A DNA stretch of 9,360 nt, taken from positions 1-9,360 of the forward strand of contig CAMWTG010000091.1 in the NCBI GenBank assembly GCA_947177115.1. Direction: 5' to 3'. This DNA comes from an uncultured Clostridia bacterium (lineage in GTDB: Bacteria > Bacillota > Clostridia > Oscillospirales > Oscillospiraceae). The translations under genes and the position numbers were made by a program. Shown here piece after piece: positions 6,868 to 9,360 of this stretch. Numbering within the stretch: the stretch's first letter is position 1; every line of letters begins with the position of its first letter. The notes beneath the pieces were generated by a model. It searched no databases. It was not told where the DNA came from and saw only the letters and a program-made list of their open reading frames with translations.

Positions 6868-7638
6868 CTACAGCGTCAGCTGGTCAAAGATCCGATGCAC
6901 CGCCTGCTTCACCGGGCTGTCGCCGGGAACGGTCACAGAGGGCCTGCCCTCCGCATCGTAGGCATACACGGTGTCGTCATGGGGGACAACGCCGATGAGC
7001 TTCATGCCGTACTTGTCGATCTCCTCCCGGACGCCGGGATTCAGCTCGCCGCCGGGAGCCCGGTTGATGATAAGGCCGACCTCCTTGGCTCCCAGCTTCA
7101 GATCCACGATCATCTCGCTGAGCCGTCCCGCCGCCTGGACGCCCCGCCGGGAGCAGTCGCTGACCAGCAGGATAGTGTCCACCTGGGGCAGCACGCCCCG
7201 GCTCAGATGCTCCAGCCCCGCCTCGTTGTCCACCACGATATAGCGGTAGTTCTTGGCGTATTTGGCCACCTGGCTTGTGAGCAGGCCATTGACGAAGCAG
7301 TAGCAGCCCTTTCCCTGGGTGCGGCCCATGACCAGCAGGTCATAGTCGTCCGCCTCCGTCAGCGCATCGGAAAACCGCATCTCAGCGTAGTCCGCCTTGG
7401 TCATCCCCGTGGGGATCACTTGCTCGGCGGCCATCTCCGCCCGGGCGATGTCCTCCCGGATGTCTCCCAAGGTCTCCTCTACCTCCACCCCCAGCACCTC
7501 ATTGAGATTGCTGTTGGCATCGGCGTCCACTGCAAGAACAGGACCCTGTTTTTTTGCGCAGAGATACTCAATGAGCATCCCGCAGATCGTTGTTTTTCCT
7601 ACGCCGCCCTTGCCGGCCAGCGCAATGGTCTGGGCCAT
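6868..7638 (-). CDS. cooC: CODH/ACS nickel-insertion ATPase CooC (CooC/AcsF family)
   Basis: This is a MinD/ParA-type (SIMIBI) P-loop ATPase that dimerises and delivers nickel to CO dehydrogenase (CooC) or acetyl-CoA synthase (AcsF). The 256 residues are full length. The deviant Walker A is GKGGVGKTT (9-17) with the signature lysine K10 and P-loop lysine K15. DADAN (38-42) and the Walker B-like VVDNEAG (135-141) follow. The CXC metal site is C112-Y-C114 in GKGCYCFVNGLL, at the same residue numbers as in Carboxydothermus CooC1, where the two cysteines bind metal at the dimer interface. I cannot tell from sequence alone whether its client is CODH or ACS. AAGGAGAG (7646-7653) lies 7 bases before the ATG. 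It is separated from metF by a hairpin and from acsD by a repeat element, although all share one direction. Confidence 0.95.
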   Translation of the reverse strand: MAQTIALAGKGGVGKTTICGMLIEYLCAKKQGPVLAVDADANSNLNEVLGVEVEETLGDIREDIARAEMAAEQVIPTGMTKADYAEMRFSDALTEADDYDLLVMGRTQGKGCYCFVNGLLTSQVAKYAKNYRYIVVDNEAGLEHLSRGVLPQVDTILLVSDCSRRGVQAAGRLSEMIVDLKLGAKEVGLIINRAPGGELNPGVREEIDKYGMKLIGVVPHDDTVYAYDAEGRPSVTVPGDSPVKQAVHRIFDQLTL

Positions 7639-7672
7639 AGATGATCTCTCCTTATCGTTCGTTGGGATCGGG

Positions 7673-7704
7673 AAAACGGACGCCGCGCCGCAGGCGCGGC
7701 GTCC
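7673..7704 (-). terminator. Perfect 12-bp hairpin with short U-run between metF and cooC
   Basis: GGACGCCGCGCC (7678-7689) and GGCGCGGCGTCC (7693-7704) form a perfect 12-bp stem with a GCA loop. It starts 27 bases after the metF stop. Read in the operon's direction the stem is followed by G, TTTT and CC. The U-run is short, so this may be a leaky terminator that lowers cooC and acs expression relative to metF, or a 3'-end stabiliser. The other 93-nt spacer content is the cooC ribosome binding site. Confidence 0.6.
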
Positions 7705-7731
7705 ATCTTATTATGTGCGGTTTCCGGGAAA

Positions 7732-8685
7732 TCAAAGGTCTACGATGCCGGACTCCTTGACGATGCGGGCCACGTCATCGTACTTGTTCAGAGCGTACAG
7801 GTGGATACCATCGATGCCGCAGGCGCGGTACTCATCGATCTGGTTGATGGTATACTCGATACCGGCCTCCTTGAAGCTGGCCTTCTTGCCCTCGATGTCC
7901 GCATCGAAGCAGGCGTTGTTGCCCTTGGCATCGGTGAGGCCCACGGCGAAGGGATTGGGGAAGATCCAGTTCTTGGAGATGATCTCGCACAGCGCGCGGG
8001 GCATGACGCAGCCGTTGCGGCTGAGGGCCATGTTAATGGTAGCGGCCTGGTCCAGGATGGGCATGATGCCCACGTCCACGGGCATCCAGATGCCGGCGGC
8101 GCGGATGGCCTCCAGCCAGTACTTGAACTGATCCATATCCCAGCACAGCTGGGTCATGATATAGTCCGCGCCCTCGTCCTGCTTCTGCTTGAGGAAGCCG
8201 ATGTCGGCCTCCAGGCTGCGGCAGGCGATGTGGCCCTCGGGGGAACCGGCCACGGCGATGGTGAACTTGTCGCCGAACTCCTTGCGCACGAACTTCACCA
8301 GCTCGGTGGCGTAGTGCAGGTCGCCGCCGGTGCCGGTCCAGCCGAAGGGCAGGTCGCCGCGGAGGGCCAGCATGTGGTTGATGCCGTGGGAGAGGTAGTT
8401 CTCCAGCTGCTCCTTGATGCCCTCGCGGGTATTGCCGATGCAGGTGAAGTGGGTGACGGGGGTACACTTGCCGTCCTTCTGGATCTTGTCCAGAACTTCC
8501 AGGTTCTTGCCCACGTTGGTACCGCCCGCGCCGTAGGTGCAGGAGATGTAGTCAGGGTTCAGGGTGTACAGCTGCTCCAGCACGCCGCCGGCGCCGCAGA
8601 GCTTCTCCATGCCCACATCGGTCTTGGGGGGAAACACTTCAAAAGAAAACGCTGCTCTTTCTTCAAAAATATCGGCTACGCTCAT
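7732..8685 (-). CDS. metF: Methylenetetrahydrofolate reductase (MetF)
   Basis: It reduces 5,10-methylene-THF to 5-methyl-THF, the last step of the methyl branch before transfer to the corrinoid protein. It is a FAD-binding TIM barrel of 317 residues, close to E. coli MetF (296). Visible landmarks are SFEVFPPKT (14-22; E16 corresponds to the catalytic Glu28 of E. coli), CTYGAGG (49-55), THFTCIGNT (78-86), ALRGD (107-111; D111 corresponds to Asp120), TQLCWD (178-183) and the C-terminal DGIHLYALNK (292-301). The frame is open 17 codons further upstream, but that ATG lacks a ribosome binding site and its residues are not MetF-like. The chosen ATG has GGAGG (8695-8699) nine bases before it. In several acetogens MetF works with MetV; no metV is visible here. 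The other operon genes argue for a Wood-Ljungdahl rather than only a methionine role. Confidence 0.95.
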   Translation of the reverse strand: MSVADIFEERAAFSFEVFPPKTDVGMEKLCGAGGVLEQLYTLNPDYISCTYGAGGTNVGKNLEVLDKIQKDGKCTPVTHFTCIGNTREGIKEQLENYLSHGINHMLALRGDLPFGWTGTGGDLHYATELVKFVRKEFGDKFTIAVAGSPEGHIACRSLEADIGFLKQKQDEGADYIMTQLCWDMDQFKYWLEAIRAAGIWMPVDVGIMPILDQAATINMALSRNGCVMPRALCEIISKNWIFPNPFAVGLTDAKGNNACFDADIEGKKASFKEAGIEYTINQIDEYRACGIDGIHLYALNKYDDVARIVKESGIVDL

Positions 8686-8777
8686 GGTAAAATTCCTCCA
8701 TAGGTAAAATTTATTTTCCAGCGGCACCGCCGCCATGGGTTACAAAACTTCGATGGTTCTCCGGTTTTGATTCGCTT

Positions 8778-8858
8778 GTGCAGGAGCGAGCATCGCTCGC
8801 CTGCTTCCAACGGAAAATGCAAGTTATCGTATCGGGCGGGCAATGCCCGCCACTACAT
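8778..8858. repeat. Double-palindromic intergenic repeat, copy 2
   Basis: This is a diverged copy of the element at 6772-6851, in the same orientation, 15 bases after the stop codon of the 73-residue gene. It keeps the layout: a left palindrome GCGAGC/GCTCGC (8786-8800), a core ACGGAAAATGCAAGTTATCGT (18 of 23 bases match copy 1 over the core as I aligned it) and a right palindrome GGCGGGCA/TGCCCGCC (8835-8851). The outer inverted ends are degraded (TGTGCAGGAGCG versus the complement of CGCCACTACAT). The remaining bases between this element and metF (8686-8777) hold the metF ribosome binding site and a small GCGGC/GCCGC hairpin around 8718-8732. Confidence 0.75.
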
Positions 8859-8873
8859 GATTTCACGTTTCCC

Positions 8874-9095
8874 TCAGATCGGCGTAAAGCTGTACCTCTT
8901 CAACAGTCCGGCGGTATTGGTATGATACACCACCGCGCCGTCTGCCAGGTCTTCCCGCTCGATCTCCGCCCGGGGCTCCAGCTGGCGGATATAGGCGTCC
9001 GTGTCCTCCACGGATACCTCCTGGAAATCCACGTCCCGCATCTGATTATTGCTGCACTGATTAAAGATCTCGCAGCAGAGCTCGTACTCTCTCAT
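8874..9095 (-). CDS. Small protein of unknown function, 73 residues, clustered cysteines
   Basis: I do not recognise the family. The protein is short and acidic. It begins MREYELCCEIFNQC, with C7, C8 and C14 close together, and has one histidine (H58, in VVYHTN). It ends LLKRYSFTPI and has no signal peptide or membrane segment, so it is probably cytosolic. The ATG at 9095 lies four bases after the CooT stop codon, with GGAG seven bases upstream, inside the end of the cooT gene. The frame stays open seven codons further upstream, into cooT, but has no better start there. Tight coupling to a nickel-binding protein and location in a CODH/ACS operon suggest a role near metal or redox handling; this is inference. 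The cysteine cluster could bind a metal. The real-gene call rests on spacing, ribosome binding site and ordinary protein-like composition. Confidence 0.8.
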   Translation of the reverse strand: MREYELCCEIFNQCSNNQMRDVDFQEVSVEDTDAYIRQLEPRAEIEREDLADGAVVYHTNTAGLLKRYSFTPI

Positions 9096-9099
9096 ACCC

Positions 9100-9288
9100 T
9101 CACTCCGCCGCCACAATGACGCTGCCCGCCGTCAGGTCGGCGCTGACCAGCCTGCCGGTGATGGTGGTCTTCATGCCCATCACGTCCTCGAAGGTCAGCT
9201 TGTCGCCGTCCACGTTGATGCTGGCCACGAATTTGCAGAGGATGTTGTCCTCCTGCTTTTCGTTTTTGTAAATAGTAGAAAGGCACAT
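9100..9288 (-). CDS. cooT: CooT-family small nickel-binding protein
   Basis: This 62-residue protein starts MCLSTIY and matches the CooT family (once labelled predicted RNA-binding protein). Rhodospirillum CooT is a dimer of similar size that binds Ni(II) through the cysteine right after the initiator Met; C2 is present here. The other recognisable part is the small beta-barrel segment with DGDKLTFEDVMG (27-38) and GRLVSADLTAGSVIV (45-59). A second cysteine (C18) is not the family ligand as far as I know. The likely role is nickel handling for CODH/ACS maturation, together with CooC in the same operon. The ATG at 9288 is fixed by the need for Cys at position 2. The upstream GGGGAT is a modest ribosome binding site that sits at the edge of a small palindrome. 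The symbol follows the family; function in this lineage is not proven. Confidence 0.85.
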   Translation of the reverse strand: MCLSTIYKNEKQEDNILCKFVASINVDGDKLTFEDVMGMKTTITGRLVSADLTAGSVIVAAE

Positions 9289-9297
9289 GGTGATCCC

Positions 9298-9314
9298 CGC
9301 CTTTTCAAAAGGCG
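9298..9314. repeat. Palindrome before the cooT ribosome binding site
   Basis: CGCCTTTT (9298-9305) and AAAAGGCG (9307-9314) are perfect arms around one central base, in the 27-base spacer between the upstream gene's stop and cooT. In the transcript the 3' arm ends in GGCG immediately before GGGATC, so a folded hairpin would partly cover the ribosome binding site. It could equally be an operator; no further evidence. Confidence 0.4.
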
Positions 9315-9315
9315 T

Positions 9316-9360
9316 TTACTTTTTCAGCTCCTCCAGCGCCGCCGACAGATAGCCGTTGGC
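9316..9360 (-). CDS. 3' end of an unidentified gene, start outside the window
   Basis: Only the last 14 codons and the TAA stop are present, giving the C-terminus ANGYLSAALEELKK. The frame has no stop up to the window edge, and it ends 27 bases before cooT on the same strand. The helical, lysine-ended tail is compatible with many proteins. By context it is probably another Wood-Ljungdahl gene (for example a CODH/ACS subunit, a folate enzyme or MetV), but these residues do not allow a family call. Confidence 0.55.
   Translation of the reverse strand, partial: ANGYLSAALEELKK

Noticed and set aside
8686..8736. A longer N-terminus for MetF (17 extra residues)
   Set aside because: There is no ribosome binding site before the outer ATG, whereas GGAGG precedes the inner one; MetF proteins start near the inner Met.
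6772..8858. The paired palindromic repeats as a CRISPR array
   Set aside because: There are only two diverged copies about 2 kb apart, separated by genes, with internal palindromes and no regular spacers.

Overview
The window looks like a chromosomal segment from a moderately GC-rich, anaerobic, Gram-positive Clostridia-type bacterium able to run the carbonyl/methyl-transfer part of the Wood-Ljungdahl (reductive acetyl-CoA) pathway. A gut Oscillospirales-like lineage is my guess from the dnaG-rpoD arrangement, the GC-rich codon use and the gene content. That lineage call is inference, not something the sequence proves.

Left part (1-3300, + strand): an AT-rich leader, then dnaG (primase) and rpoD (primary sigma factor). 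The two genes overlap by four bases (ATGA), so this is the core of the classic macromolecular-synthesis operon. Three inverted repeats fill 3301-3456. Two are strong GC hairpins that together look like a shared terminator for rpoD and for the operon arriving from the other side.

Right part (3457-9360, all - strand, so transcription runs from high to low coordinates): the 3' end of an unidentified gene, a CooT-type small nickel protein, a 73-residue protein of unknown function with clustered cysteines, metF (methylene-THF reductase), cooC (Ni-insertion ATPase), acsD (small subunit of the corrinoid iron-sulfur protein) and finally a 760-residue protein. That last protein is a natural fusion. 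Residues 1-450 are the large corrinoid iron-sulfur subunit AcsC, with the four cluster cysteines and the C-terminal cobalamin domain. Residues from about 503 to 760 are AcsE, the methyl-THF:corrinoid protein methyltransferase. An Ala/Pro-rich linker joins them. In characterised acetogens acsC and acsE are separate genes.

How the genes work together: MetF makes methyl-THF; the AcsE half moves the methyl group to the cobalamin carried by the AcsC half with AcsD; the methyl-corrinoid protein feeds acetyl-CoA synthase, whose gene is not in the window. CooC, and probably CooT, handle nickel for the CODH/ACS enzymes. The fusion would tether methyl donor enzyme and methyl acceptor in one chain.

The operon spacers also carry structure. 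Two diverged copies of an 80-bp double-palindromic repeat sit 15-16 nt after the stop codons of cooC and of the 73-residue gene, and a perfect 12-bp hairpin lies after metF. The junction between acsD and the acsC-acsE fusion is tight, with the acsD stop codon inside the next ribosome binding site.
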